Positions 38,723-51,744 of a stretch of 64,000 nucleotides of DNA are shown piece by piece. The first letter of the stretch is position 1, and each line of letters starts with the position of its first letter. The translations under genes and the position numbers were made by a program. The DNA is from Dryomyza anilis (taxonomy: Eukaryota; Arthropoda; Insecta; Diptera; Dryomyzidae), in NCBI GenBank assembly GCA_951804985.1, contig OX638133.1, forward strand, positions 4,608,501 through 4,672,500, written 5' to 3'. The notes below the pieces were generated by a model. It searched no databases and was not told where the DNA came from. It saw only the letters and a list, made by a program, of their open reading frames with translations.

Positions 38723-39335
38723 ATAAATATATTTTTATTTGATTTACGTCCAAAAGCAAATGTTTTTCCACATTGATGTAGTTGTTTTTGTATGGTAAAT
38801 AACTACATACTGCATTTATAATCAAAATTTGAAATCATTTGTATTAAGTTATTTTAATTTTATTTTGTGTTAATTTATAGGTTCCGAATTAAGTAGATTA
38901 GATTTTTACTACATTTGCATTTTTTTTACTACATTCTGTATTTTTGTACTTTAAGAAAAATTTAAACCTGTTCACGTTGGCAGTGTGTGCTCACGTTCTT
39001 CAAATAATTACAAAAATTAAAAAAAATATATATATATTTTTTTAGAATTTTCAGCAAACTAATTTGTAGTTATTGAAATGGGTTTAATTTATAAATGTAC
39101 GATGAAAGTACTTCTGTATTACGTTAATTCAGTGTCACACAAATTTCAAGTAATTAAAAAAAGCAGAACATAACTACAGTTTCTTCCAAAACGGATTTTC
39201 TAATACATTATGTAGTAAAATTATTTGAAATAAATACAAATGTAATAAAAAATTAAAAAAATATGTATTTTATCACAACAAATAGATAACTGTAGTATTA
39301 TTTACTACTTTTATTTATTCGGTATACTGAAACCG
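38560..39335 (+). mobile_element. MITE-like element of the tactacattctgta family, copy 2
   Basis: The left end gtatacagaaaaaatact and the right end tatttattcggtatac are inverted partners. The interior has tttgatttacgtccaaaagc, actacattctgta and aatacattatgtagtaaaat in the same order as the 22677-23497 copy. The left end is repeated because of the 109-bp duplication. Confidence 0.65.
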
Positions 39336-39383
39336 ACAAGAATTACACAATTGTTTTCGGAAATAACTATGTGGGTTCAAATT

Positions 39384-39520
39384 AGGGTCGTAAAGAACCG
39401 GAACCATTTTAATTTTAGGAAACCGAATCGGAATCGTTATTAAAAAATGTTTGGGACCGGAACCGGAATCGGAAATGCTATTTTAAAATCTGGGAACCAG
39501 AACCGATCCCGATGTTTCAA
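39384..39520. repeat. accggaaccggaatcgg-rich dispersed repeat
   Basis: Repeats of ggaacc, ggaatcgg and ggaaccgg words in about 130 bases (agaaccggaacc, gaccggaaccggaatcgg). Such sequence is typical of the ends of some DNA transposons, but no terminal repeat is visible here. Confidence 0.5.
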
Positions 39521-40640
39521 GGGGTTGTAGTCCTTGGTTCAAATAACACGTGATTCATGTATTGGGCCAGGGATAAAAAAGACTTGTTTGGTATATTCAG
39601 AATAAATCATTTATGTTATATTCAGAATAACATTCATGTATGTTAAATCACTAAATTGTGATTTATCTGCAATGTTGTATATTTTATAATCTATTCTAAA
39701 GAAAATCTTTTCAAAACAGCTACAAGTTATTGTTGAAAACAGCTCGTCGTCTTCAAAGCCTTGCCCAGTGCCCTAGTTAAAAAGTGCTACAAAACACAGC
39801 CCAAAACTGAAAGATCATTAACAAGAATAAGAAAAATTATAAAAAAGAAGAAGAAGAAGAAGGCAGCGACAGTTGCAGCAGCAGAGGCAGTAGTAGCAGC
39901 AGCAACAATTCTAAGCAGGTCGTCAAACATTAAAAATGCAAATAAATCATGTATGAAAACTTGTTAACCTTTTGGGTTGCCGCAAATTTATATTTTTTGT
40001 ATTGTTGTTGCTGCTGTTTGCAACTGTTATTGTTGTTGCTGCTTAAGCATAAAATTTTAATTTCATTTTCGTTTGAAATAAATGTTTTTTGTTTTGTTAA
40101 AGCAAAAAAAAATAAAAAAACACTTGAAACATACGCTGTGAATTAAAAGAAGAAGAAGACTATATTGCTGATGTTGAGAAAATGAGCAACAGCAACAGAT
40201 TTCACTTGTTAGACAGCCTGTCAGAGTTGCTGTTGCTAACAAAGTAGGTATATAAAAAAAGAAGAATTTTGTAATAATTTATTTTTTTCTGTAAATTTGT
40301 TGTAATGTGAATGAACTGCGAATGCTGCTATCTCTCTTGCACACAAACTGCGTTGTTCGCATAATTAGGCCGTGTTTTTGCTGCGTTTGAAGATGCAACA
40401 ATTGCAGCCGTTAAATGTTGAGGTTGTTGCAGTCGTCGTCGCCGTAGCAACAACAAGAAATGCTAGAGTTCAATAATGTTGCTGAGAAAATATTTCTGTT
40501 GCATTGCTGCCATTTAGCGGCAATTTAAGCGCAGTTAATTAAATGTGATTAAGTGAAATTTATGTTAATAAACATTTTTGTTGCGAAATTTTGTTGACAG
40601 CGGTATTTGGAATATTTTAGTTTTTTAATTATTTTGATTT
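39520..40640. other. Intronic sequence with CAG/CAACA patches
   Basis: An aag/cag triplet run at 39840-39905 and CAACA-rich DNA at 40160-40500. Open frames follow the triplet bias. No gene recognised. Confidence 0.5.
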
Positions 40641-42300
40641 CAAAAAAAAAAACTTATATAAAATTATGCAAAAAATAATGAATTTTATTTTGCTGTTTTT
40701 TATAAAATTATTATTATTAATATTAATTTTTATTATTATTATTAATATTAATTTTGCTTTTTTGAGAATTTGAATCTAAAAAATATAAAAGTTGTATGTT
40801 TTAAATATTAATATTGCTAAAATAAAACTCACTTAAAACTTTTGAAAACACTAAAATATTTTAAATATCAATGAATTTTAGATGATTAAAATGTAATAAA
40901 AAAGTAAAGAAGAAGTAGTAACAAAAGTAGTAAAAATACTATTAATAAATGTTTGTTTAGAAATATCAACAACAAATTATTTTACAAAATGCCATTAAAA
41001 AGTAGCAAAAAAAAAAAAAAAAAAAAAGTAGTAAAAGTAAAAAAATAAAGTTGTAAAAATGTAGTAAAAAAAGTATTTTGACTAAATTCAGTTATTTAAA
41101 TGCAATAAAATAAGCCTCAAAACATTTTGTAAAAAAGTAGTCGAAAAATTCAAATATAATGAATATATACTAGAGAAATGTATTCAAAAACAAAAAATAA
41201 GTAGTAAAAATGAGTTTAAAACTTTATTAGACAGATAATATAAAGTAGTAAAAATGTTTATAAAAAGTAAAAGATTTATAAAAAGTAAAAAATATCATTG
41301 AATATTGATGAAAATGGTTAGAGTTAGTTTTTAGAAACAATGAAAGTGTAGTAAAAAAGTAACAGAAAAAACTATTTTTTAGGGTATTGTATAAAAAAAT
41401 GTTCAAAAAATGTAAAAAAGTTGTAAAAAAGTATTCCAAAATAATGAATAAGTATATTATACAAAATCGTTCTAAAAATATAGTAATTTTTAATTTTAAT
41501 TTTAGGTAAAGTTAGTTGATAAAATCAATAAAATAGTTGAGAGTTTTTAGTTAGTTTTTAAAAACAATGAAATTGTAGTAAAAAACGTATTCAAAAAGTA
41601 CTAAAAAATTTAGTAAAAAAGTAGTGAAAAAAGTATTTTTTTACATTTTATGTAGAATTAGTTGTTAAAATCAAGAAAATAATATATTTAAAATTGTATT
41701 AAAAAAAGTTCAAAAAATGTAAAAAAAATATTCCAAAATAATGATAAAGTATTAGGTATTAGACAAAACCGTATTAAAAAAGTTCTAAAAATGTAGTATT
41801 TTTTTTAGTTGATAAAATCAATAAAATAGTTGAGAGTTATTAGTTAGTTTTTAAAAACCATGAAATTGTTGTAAAAAACGTATTTAAAAAGACATAAAAA
41901 TGTAATAAAAAAAAGTAGTGAAAAAAGTTTTTTTTTTACATTTTAGGTAGAATTAGTTTTTTAAATCAAGAAAATGGTACATAAAATTTGTATAAAAAAA
42001 GTTCAAAAAAATGCAAAAAAGTAGTATTAAAAGGATTCAAAAATAATGAATTTGTATTAGGTAATATAAAAGCAATAAATTGTAGTCAACAACGTAATTA
42101 AAAAGTTCTAAAAATGTAGTAAAAGAAGATTTTTTTATATATCAGGTAGAGTTATTTGTTCAAAATAATAAAATAGTAGTAAAAAATGGTACTAAACAAA
42201 TTGTAAAAAGTAGTAAAAAAAGTATTCAAAGAAATAATGAATAGTATTAAAAAAAGCAATAAATAAATAGTAAAAATACAGTGTTCAAATAAAAGTAAAA
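40640..42300. repeat. aaaaagtagtaaaaa-rich array with ~230-290-bp higher-order units
   Basis: Degenerate aagtagtaaaaa words throughout. A longer unit with gttagtttttaaaaacaatg, then gtagtaaaaaacgtatt, then acattttaggtagaattagt starts near 41322, 41551 and 41843. Low-complexity, not coding. Confidence 0.75.
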
Positions 42301-42309
42301 AATACAATC

Positions 42310-42371
42310 AATACTTGTTACCGCCTGCAATTTATTTTAATACTTATAAATTGCAGGCGGTAACAAGTATT
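42310..42371. repeat. Perfect 62-nt hairpin with GC-rich stem
   Basis: The 25-base arms 42310-42334 and 42347-42371 are exact reverse complements, with a 12-base spacer. The stem centre, accgcctgcaa, is conspicuously GC-rich in an A-rich array. Size and shape are like a short pre-miRNA or the remnant of a small foldback element. The strand of any transcript is unknown. Confidence 0.93.
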
Positions 42372-42379
42372 AAAAAATT

Positions 42380-43345
42380 GTTTAAATTTTTAAAAAATCA
42401 TAAAAGTGCAAAAAAATAAAATAAAATTTGTGAAAAGAATAAAACAAACGACTCAACACTTGCTTTGAAATATATTTTTTATTTTTGGCTTTAACATTTG
42501 TGTAGTACCTACTTGTTGCTGTTGTCGGTCATTAAAAATTGCACAACGTTGTTGCTTATCGATTGAATACAACAACAACAACAAAAAATACAACGAAACA
42601 ACAACCATTACTGACAATTAATCAGCAACTATTGGCAGCAACGACGGTGTCGGCATCTTTGAAACTCATTTAATAAATAATAATTGCGCGCTAGATGGTG
42701 CTGCGACAGCGTGTAACCGTTGCCAACATCCATGATGTTGCTGTCGTGGCACGAACCAACAACAACAGCGACTGCAGCAACAAAATGTTGCATGGTATGC
42801 AATTGTTTTTGTTGTTGTTGTGGTAAGAATAGCATGTCTGCGAAAAGCTTGTTGAACTTTTGAGTTTTTCTTCTGTTTGCAACATTTCATTGCTTTGAAT
42901 GGCAGCAACAACAATTGCAGTCATATTTGATTAAGTTGCTGCAATTATTATTGTTGTATTTGCGTAGTTGATTTGCAAAATATTGAATTATGCGAAATAT
43001 TTGTGGCAACTGCATGAAAGAGCATTTAATGTAAGCAAACAAAAGACTGCAGCAACGAACTTGAGTCTGGAGGGGATATCACAGAAAAAGGTTTTTTTTT
43101 GTATTTTAATAAAATTTTATTTAAATAATAATATTATAAACACACTTGTTGAGTCAGTAAAAGCACTGAGCCTACATCCAATTTAAACGTACAAAATTAA
43201 ATTTTAATGACTGAAATTCTTTTCATGCTGTGTTAATTGCTTAAATACATTCTTTATTTTTAACATATTTTTGTACATTTGTTTTCGGCGGCATGTGATT
43301 CATTTATTTAGCAGTAAAAGTACCCCATATTTAGGTCATAATTGT
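42380..43345. other. Intronic sequence with CAACA patches
   Basis: CAA and GTT runs at 42510-42610 and 42750-42830. Overlapping minus-strand frames at 42629-42924 follow this bias. No gene recognised. Confidence 0.5.
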
Positions 43346-43349
43346 GCTT

Positions 43350-43860
43350 TGTACGATAAATATAATGTATTTAAAAAGGAGAACAATTTCTTTAAAATAA
43401 TGCATTTGGTTTATGTTCAAAAGCAAATGTATTTGTTTGTATGTCGTTGTTTTTATTAAACACAGAATAACTACATTATTTACTGCATTTTTATACATAA
43501 TTTAACTACATTTGTATAGAAAACAACTATATTTTTAATGGATGTATAATTAAGAACTCTATAATTTCCTGCATATCTCTACAAAACTGAAATTGAAAAT
43601 AACTACATTTTTAATTTATATATACGTTCTAAAATATGTTGATAAATTACTACATTTGCATTTATTTGTACTACATTCCGTATTTATTTGTACTGCATTC
43701 TGTTTTTATTCAATTTCAATAAAATGTAATATTACAATATATACAATTAATTTTACTACATTCTGTATTTATTTTTACTACATTATGTTTTTATTCAACA
43801 TTAATAAAATGTAATTACAATATATATTTGATTTTACTACATTCTGTATTGCTTAAGAAT
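43350..43860. repeat. tactacattctgta-family sequence, amplified
   Basis: Contains gcatttggtttatgttcaaa like the 22.7 and 38.7 kb elements. Tandem variants of ttttactacattctgtattt follow at about 43670, 43750, 43780 and 43830. Ends are not defined. Confidence 0.65.
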
Positions 43861-45175
43861 TTTCTGATGAAATTGAAATTTCTGGTGGAAATCTTTCCTT
43901 TGAATAATATCTAGGGAATGATCCTGGTGTTGTAATGATTTTCTTGAGATGTTTTGAATTTGTTTAGAGAATGGAATTAGCTTAAAAAATTGAGGAAATA
44001 AAATTAAAATTTAACATTTACTTAATTAAAAAGACAAAATAATTTTCTATCATTTAAAACGAAACGAACACGAGTTCATCAAAAATCATCAGAAATTCTG
44101 GTGATAACATTTTTTTAAAATATGCATTTTTTTTATTAAAAAAAAGGACTCTTGTCCCTGGTATTGCTGACGATGTTATTCCGTTTCATTTTCAATTGTA
44201 AAGTGATAAGCCTAATTCGAAAATGCCATTATTTTAAATAATTTTACACTTTCTTTTACCAGAAACTCAATTACTAAGCCTTACCTTAAAAACTATGCTT
44301 TTTTGAAAATACATTTAACTTTCTGCTGCATAATATATGATTTGAATGCTATTATCATGCAATATGATGTGATAAAATTATTGAATATATAAATTATAAT
44401 AATTTAATTCCTGCTTGACTTAGCATTAATTCAATGCCTTATACTGTTTTTAAAAAACCCCACGATAAATCAGTAAAACCCACAAAACAAATCTCTCACT
44501 CAGTTTCCGCATTCAATTTCATTCATATTTTAATTCGCACATATTTATTGAATGGCAAAACGTCGGTCAATGCATCATGATTGACACCAATCGACGGTTG
44601 CCAAAGTTCAAAGTATTTCTTTCAGCAGTCACAGCAACAATAACAGCGTGGTTTATAATATAATCTATGATTTTTTTATTTTTTTGGGGAAAATGTCGAA
44701 TGTCAAACACTTTCAATTTTGCCAACAACATCATTCAATCGTTTGTAGTGTTATTTATATTGTTTGCCGCAAAGTGGCATTTAAATAAATTTCATTTTTA
44801 TAAGCGATATGTAGTAACCGTCGTGGAAATTTGGTGAAAATTGATGGTGAATGATGTGCGCGAAATTGATGGGGCTCTTAAGTGGCGATGCAACAATAGA
44901 CAGTTAATTGTTGGCAGCATGAAATATTGATGATGCAGATGAAAATAATAATATGGGAACTTTTTGGATGGCTAGATTTAATATGCATTTAATGCATAAC
45001 TGAAATCAAAATTGGGGATAATCAAATCAAATGGTCTTTTTCTAAAATATTATTAAAAAATCTAATAATCGGACGAAACATGTCCAGCTTTCGATCGAAA
45101 TAAATTTGAAATTATTTTTTTGTTATTTCCAAATACAACAAAATCTAAATTTTTTAACTTTCAACATAAAATCGT
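43860..45175. other. Intronic sequence, no gene recognised
   Basis: Ordinary AT-rich intron, somewhat more balanced at 44540-44930. No repeat array or exon. Confidence 0.5.
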
Positions 45176-45179
45176 ATTT

Positions 45180-46020
45180 TCAATAAATATCACAACAAAT
45201 TCATATTTTCACAAAAATTTAATTGTTTACCAAAAATTTAATTTTTCACCAAAAAATTCAAATTTTCAACAAAAATTCAAGTTTTCACCAAAAATTTTAA
45301 AATTTAATCAAAAATTTCAAAATTCACCAAAAATTCAAATCTTCACCAAAAATTAAAATTTTCACCAAAAATTAAAATTTTCACCAAAAATTAAAATTTT
45401 CACCAGAAATTAAATTTTTCACCAGAAATTAAATTTTTCACCAAAAATTAAATTGTTCTCCAAAAATTCAAAATTTCACCAAAAACTCAAAAATTTACAA
45501 AAAATCAAATTTTTACCACAATTTAAAAAAATCAAATTTTCACCAAAAAGTAAAATTTTCACGAAAAATTTAATTTTCACGAATATTAAATTTTTCTTCA
45601 AAAAATCTTATTCTTTCCAAAAGTTCTAATATTCACAAAAAAAAAAAAATTTCACCAAAAGATTAAATTTTCACCAAAAATTCAAAAATTCACGACAAAT
45701 TCAAATTTTCACCAAAAATTAAATTATTCACCAATTATTCTAATTTTCACCAAAAATTACTTATTAAATTCAAATTTGCTCAAAAAATTAATTTTAAATT
45801 CAAATATTCACCACGAATTTAAAAAATCAAATTTTCACCAAAAATCAAATTTCCACAAAAAATAAAATCGTCACCAAAAATTGAAACTTGCACCAAAAAT
45901 TCAACTTTCCGCCAAAAATTAAATTTTTTTCTCCTATTATCAAAATTTCACCAAAACTAATTTAATAATAGCAATTTACTAATATTTAAAATTTTCACCA
46001 TGAAGTGAAATTTAGTGCAA
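45180..46020 (+). repeat. 19-bp minisatellite array D (caaattttcaccaaaaatt)
   Basis: Head-to-tail 19-bp units, caaattttcaccaaaaatt, cleanest at 45335-45480 and degenerate toward the right. It shares the unit layout of arrays A-C and is closest to A (cac in place of gac). The open frame at 45120-45356 is only a translation of the repeat. Confidence 0.9.
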
Positions 46021-46930
46021 AAAATTCCCCATTAAAACAAAATCAATGAATCGCATTTGCGATGCAATTAAATCTATTGTTTTGGTTGCATGCATAGTTT
46101 TCTTTGATATGCCTGAAAGGGGCGGCGCAACAGTGGTTTTTGGCCAACTCTATTGCTTAACTTGGCCAACTTGGTCGTTTTCCTGTTTTTCCGCGTTCTC
46201 CTCCTCTGTGGTTGCCGCCGCTGTTGATGCTGCTGCTGCATTGGGCTCCTGACACACAACCAGGTGAACGAGTGTTGACTTGACGGCACCGCTAAACCAC
46301 CGCACCGCTTCGTCTCCTCAACGCCAACGGCACACGCGAGTTGCAACTCGCCAACGGCAGCAGCTGTAGCTGTAGCAACTAAAGCCACTCAAACAACAAA
46401 AGGCCGCAAAATGTTGCAACAAAAATAAAAATTAAAAAATAAAACGATAAAAAAATCGCTCGTAAAAAGCGAACAGAATCAGCGAAACTCGTGCAAGAAG
46501 AAAACAACTTTCATTTTCATGCAGTTGAATGAAGTTGGCTGCAGTTGAAGAAGTTGGTTGCGGTTTATTGCACACAAGTTGTTGCCGCTGCTGCGCACAA
46601 CAAATCATGGCAACATAGCACATATTAATATTAGAGGCACCTTTTTTCGGTTCATATTTGGTTTTTAAATTTATAATTTATATTACAGATTGTTTACTAA
46701 AATGTTTGCAATTTTATAATATATAAAATTATGCAACATAATTCCAAATTTGAAAATTATGTTACATATTAGTTGCATAAAAGTTGCAAAGTTCTTCAAC
46801 TCAACTCAACGCAATTGCAAAAGAAAAAATTAATTTATTTAAATAAATTACAATATATTTTTATGTAACAAAATGTGTTTTTTATAAGTAACAAAATTAA
46901 AATATATAATAAAGATAAATAAGAAAAAGG
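46020..46930. other. Moderate-GC intronic stretch
   Basis: 46040-46640 has more balanced composition, with gccgccgctg/gcagcagct words and opposing open frames on both strands (46046-46252, 46074-46388). The frames mirror each other through triplet bias and have no splice signals or family resemblance. Regulatory DNA is possible. Confidence 0.4.
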
Positions 46931-48060
46931 GAAATATTGGCCTACATTGTTCTGAGTCTATTAATACAAGGTACGCACACACTGACCAGTTTCTGTGTAC
47001 AATTAGTAAGGAATTCAACAAATTTCGTCTTAAAAGATAATAAAAAGTTGCCCGAAAGACACATAAAAGTCACACAAATAAAATATAGGGTGATAAAAAT
47101 AATCGAAGCAGTCACCAACATAATATAGAAAAAATGCAATATTAGTCAACTAAAAGTCATCTTAAATGTCTGTAAAATGTTGCCAGAAAGACACTTCAAA
47201 GACATCGATATATATGATGCTTAATTTTTAGAATTGAAGACCTACAGATGATAATAAAAATTGTATTGAGCTCAATGTTTGTCAAATTTCTATGAAATGT
47301 TGTCATTGAAAATGATCAAAAATTATTATTGTTGTTATTATTTTTGATGATGTTGTATTGGTACTTTTAATTTTGAAAGACACATAAAAGACACCAGCAA
47401 AAAATAGAGTGCAATAAAAATATCGAAACAGTCACCAACTTTATGTAAAAAATTTAAATTTCAATCCACTAAAAGTCAACTTAAACGACAGTAAAAAGTT
47501 ATCCGAAGTCACTTAAAAGACACCAAAGTGTATGATGCTTAATTTAAGCCCCAAAAATAATAACAAAAGTTTTGTTTAGCTCAATATTTGTCAGTTTCTA
47601 TGAAATTTGGTTAATGAAAATGATAAAAAATAATTGTTGTTTTTATTTTTGATGTTGTTGCATTTTACTGGTACTTTTAATTTTGAAAGACACCAAAAAA
47701 ACGGGCGTTGAAATAATCGAAACATAATTTTTAAAAATAGTCAACTTAAATGATAGTTAAAAGTTGTCCGAAAGACACTTAAAAGACACCAACATGTGTT
47801 ATGTTTAATTTGAACGACAGTTAGAAGTTGTCCGAAAGACACTTAAAAGACACCAACATGTATTATGTTTAATTTGAACGACAGTTAAAAGTTGTCCGAA
47901 AGACAATAACATGTATGATGCTTAATTGGTTGAATTTAAACCCTACAAATAGTAACAAAAATTGTGTTGAACTCAATGTTTGTCAATTTCTACGAAATGT
48001 TGTCAATGAAAACAATACAAAATAATTGTTGATCATACTTTTTATGTTGTTGTATTTTTC
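46930..48060. repeat. ~300-bp repeat of the aaaagttgtccgaaagacac family
   Basis: Diverged units, marked by aatcgaaacagtcaccaa, then aaaagttgtccgaaagacac, then tatgatgcttaattt, then ctcaatgtttgtcaatttct, start near 47085, 47405 and 47700. A 66-bp subunit is tandemly repeated at 47750-47920. Confidence 0.75.
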
Positions 48061-49470
48061 TGGTTCTCTTAATTTTGATTGCTGCAGAAATTTTTCATTA
48101 ATATGCAATAATTTTCAATTAATTACAATGCGAGACAGTAAATTGCATTAAATCATGTAAAGAATATTAAAAAAAATAAATAAAAATGTACTGTTAATTC
48201 AACGGGAATTGAATGCTTTAAAAATAAAAAATTCTTTGAAATGAATTGCAAGCACGCGTTCGTTGCTTAAGTCTTTTGTTTGTTCAATAATATTTTTGTA
48301 ATTAATAATAATTAATAATTAAATAAAATACATAAAATATAATTAAATTTTTGGTTTAATTACAGACATTTGTATAAATTTTTGAATTTTCAGTTTTAAT
48401 TTGTTTTGCCATTTGCATTGCAAATTGATGGCAATAATAATTTCTTTGTTTGCAACAACAGCAACAGCTGTTTGTATTCATGTTGTCGTTGTGCATAAAT
48501 GGTAAACTTTTCGTAGATATTTCATGTAAATTTTTCAAGCTAAATTATAAATGCTTTTTGTTGTTGATGACATGGTTTAAATCATTTAGTTTTGCTTTAA
48601 ATTGTCGAAATAAATGCCTTTTTTTGGTCTTAATTTATTTTTGTTATTGTATATGTTGTGATTACAACAACAATAATAGAAAAAAAAACAATACTGCAAC
48701 TAGCATCAGTTCAGTGTTGCTTTTTGGTGATTGCGAGGGTGACATGTATTAAAGCGAAATAAAGTCAATTGAACGTTAATAAAAAGACAATTAAAAGACA
48801 CCCAAAAAATGCGCAATGGTCAACAGTATGTTGCTATACAGTGAAAAACAGTGAAAAAGTCAACTAAAAATTAACATAAACGAAACTTAAAAGATAACCT
48901 ACGATTGCGACTGTGTAGCTCTTGATTATATTGAGTTTGACATAAAATATATTTCAATAATATCAAATAAAAATTATTTAAAAGACTTAAAAAAATATAA
49001 AATTACACTGTACAACAACAAAAAAATTATGCGTGATCTTATAAAATATAGCGATCTTAAAATTTATATTTTTTTTGTTTGACTAGTCATAACTTTGTTC
49101 AGATTCAGCAGAATTTCAGTAACTTTATTTTTAAATTTGAATGGAAGTATTCTAAATGGAATACAAAAGAAATAGGATTAAAAATTGTAATATGTTAAAA
49201 TTTAAAATCAGTTATATATCGAAAAACACGAGTGTAACCATATATTTGATTTATGTGAAAACTCAAAAACGTTAGTCAATAACAAAAAAAAAATGAGTAT
49301 GAGGGTTGATTGGAATATTGTAGTCTATCGGAAAATCGTACTAAGATCATGGATAAATAAAATCTTTCATTTGTGGTTTAATGTTATCAGTTGTAATTTT
49401 GGGTATAACCCAGTAGAAATTTAATCTTTTAGGGAAGACTTGTTCGTGTATTAATAATGTTGTAGGGATA
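48060..49470. other. Intronic sequence between two arrays
   Basis: AT-rich intron; a short piece near 48775-48900 resembles the flanking array (aaaagacacccaaaaaatgc). No gene recognised. Confidence 0.5.
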
Positions 49471-49479
49471 AGAAAAGTA

Positions 49480-50300
49480 ATAAAAATACTAATAAGGAAA
49501 TAAAAAAATATGTTGACTTAAAAGATAATAGAAAAGTTGCCCGAAAGACACATAAAAGACACTAAAAAGGAGAGACCGATATAAATTATTGAAACAGTTG
49601 GCAACTATAGCGAACGCTGTAATGTTTTCAAGGATTAAGAAAAATAAAAAAAAAACACTGATCAGGGAATAAATAAAATATGTTGACTTAAAAGATAATG
49701 AAAAGTTATCTGAAAGACACATAAAAGATAAAAAGAAGAGACCGACAAAAATAATTGAAACAGTTGGCAAACTATAAGAGAACGCTCTAATGTTGTCAAG
49801 GGTTAAGAAAAGTAAATAAAAACACTGATCAGGGAATAAAAAAAATATGTTGACTTAAAAGATAATGAAAAGTTATCTGAAAGACACATGAAAGACAAAA
49901 AGAAGAGGCCGACAAAAATAATTAAAACAGTTGGCAACTATAGAGAACGCTGTAATTAAGAAAAGTAAAAAAAAAACACTGATCAGGGAATAAATAAAAT
50001 ATGTTGATTTAAAATATAATGAAAAGTTATCCAAAAGACACATTAAAGACAGAAAAAAAGAGAGAGCGATTAAAATAATTGCAACAGTTGGCAAACTATA
50101 AGAGAACGCTGTAATGTTGTCAAGGATTAAGAAAAGTAAAAAAAACCACTGATCAGGGAATAAAAAAAATATGTTGACTTAAAAGATAATGAAAAGTTAT
50201 CTGAAAGACACATAAAAGACAAAACGAAGAGACCGACAAAAATAATTGTAACAGTTGGCAAACTATAAGAGAACGCTGTAATTTTAAGAATTTTGCAAAA
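49480..50300. repeat. 5 x ~165-bp tandem repeat
   Basis: The word aaatatgttgacttaaaaga recurs near 49505, 49677, 49844, 50000 and 50168. Each is followed by gttatctgaaagacacataa, gaagagaccgacaaaaataa, acagttggcaaactata and cactgatcagggaat. Minus-strand frames across the array are repeat translations. It shares the gacac core with the 46.93-48.06 kb repeats. Confidence 0.9.
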
Positions 50301-50429
50301 AATATCAACTTTAAGTCTACTAAAAGTCAACCTAAACGACAGTAAATTGTTTCCTAAAAGACACTTAAAAGACGCCAAAATGTATGTTGCTTATTTTTTT
50401 GAATTTAAGCCCTACAAATAATAATGAAA

Positions 50430-51220
50430 AATGCATCTTGTTGCAGCCAACAATCAATACAAAACGTTAACAAGCAGAATTGCAAAGAAAACAACAGCAA
50501 CATTAAGCACAACAGCAACATTAGAGCCTTTCGGCAGCAATTACGTCTGTAGCAATTTATCTCATTTTTTTTTAAGTTTTTATTTTTATTTTAGTTTTTT
50601 TGATTGTTTTGCCCAAAAAATTTTATTTTTCTCTACTTTTTCCCATAATATAAAATATCATGTTGTTGGTGGTGCTGCTGCTGTTGCTGTTGACGCCGCT
50701 GGTAATATAGAAACGTCAACGCAGCTTCCTTTTGATTTAAATTTTGTTTTTTATTTTTAACTTTACAAAATATTGAGCAACATTTTGTTATTTTTTTGTT
50801 TTGTTTTTTTTTGGTTTATTTCTTTTGTTGTGCTTAAGTTTATGTCTGAGAAACGCGAATGAAGTAATTTTTTGGTCTCGCGCGATTCTTTTGTTTGTAA
50901 TTTAATATGGAACACGTTTGCACGTTGCTCTTGTTGGATGTGGTAATTTGGAACAGCAGCAGCAACACTAACAATAAAGTGACAGCAACAAATAACAGCA
51001 ACAATAGCAGCAGCAGCAACACCAATGGGGCGCTCCAGTAAAACAGCTGTCGTCAAACACTTTTTCTGCCAATTTTATTGCTGGGAGTTGCAATAAATAT
51101 GGATACGGTTTAGCTTCCGGTTTGCGAGATTTCCATAGATTTGCAAGCGGACATCATAAAACGGACTCTGATGGGGATACAGATTATCATAAGTCCACTG
51201 ACATATTTTTTTTAAATAAA
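50430..51220. other. Intronic sequence with CAACA patches
   Basis: CAG/CAACA-rich at 50430-50540 and 50950-51030, T-rich between. Short open frames on both strands; none supported. Confidence 0.5.
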
Positions 51221-51224
51221 TTTT

Positions 51225-51740
51225 TACAATTATATAAAATTATATAAAATTATATAAAATTATATAAAACTATATAAAATTATATAAAATTATATAAAAT
51301 TATATAAAATTATATAAAACTATATAAAATTATATTAAATTATATAAAATTATATAAAATTATATAAAATTATATAAAATTATATAAAATTATATAAAAT
51401 TATATAAAATTATATAAAATTATATAAAATTATATAAAATTATATAAAATTATATAAAATTATATAAAATTATATTAAATTATATAAAATTATAAAAAAT
51501 TATATAAAATTAAATAAAATTATATAAAATTATATAAAATTTATAAAATTAAATAAAATAATATAAAATGTAATAAAATTATATAAAATGATATAAAGTG
51601 GTATAAAATAATACAAAATGATATAAAATGACATAAAATTATATAAAAATGGTATAAAATGATACAAACTAAAATAAATCGATACAAAAAAAATATAGAA
51701 TGATATAAAATAATATAAAATTATACAAAATGTTATAAAT
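51225..51740 (+). repeat. (ATTATATAAA)n 10-bp minisatellite
   Basis: The 10-base unit attatataaa is nearly perfect from 51228 to about 51500 and decays to tgatataaaa variants by 51740. The period is close to one turn of the helix. Confidence 0.97.
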
Positions 51741-51744
51741 TGAT

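Noticed and set aside
49489..50378. Family of small hydrophobic proteins on the minus strand
   Set aside because: These are repeat translations of a ~165-bp array with no ATG context or transcript evidence.
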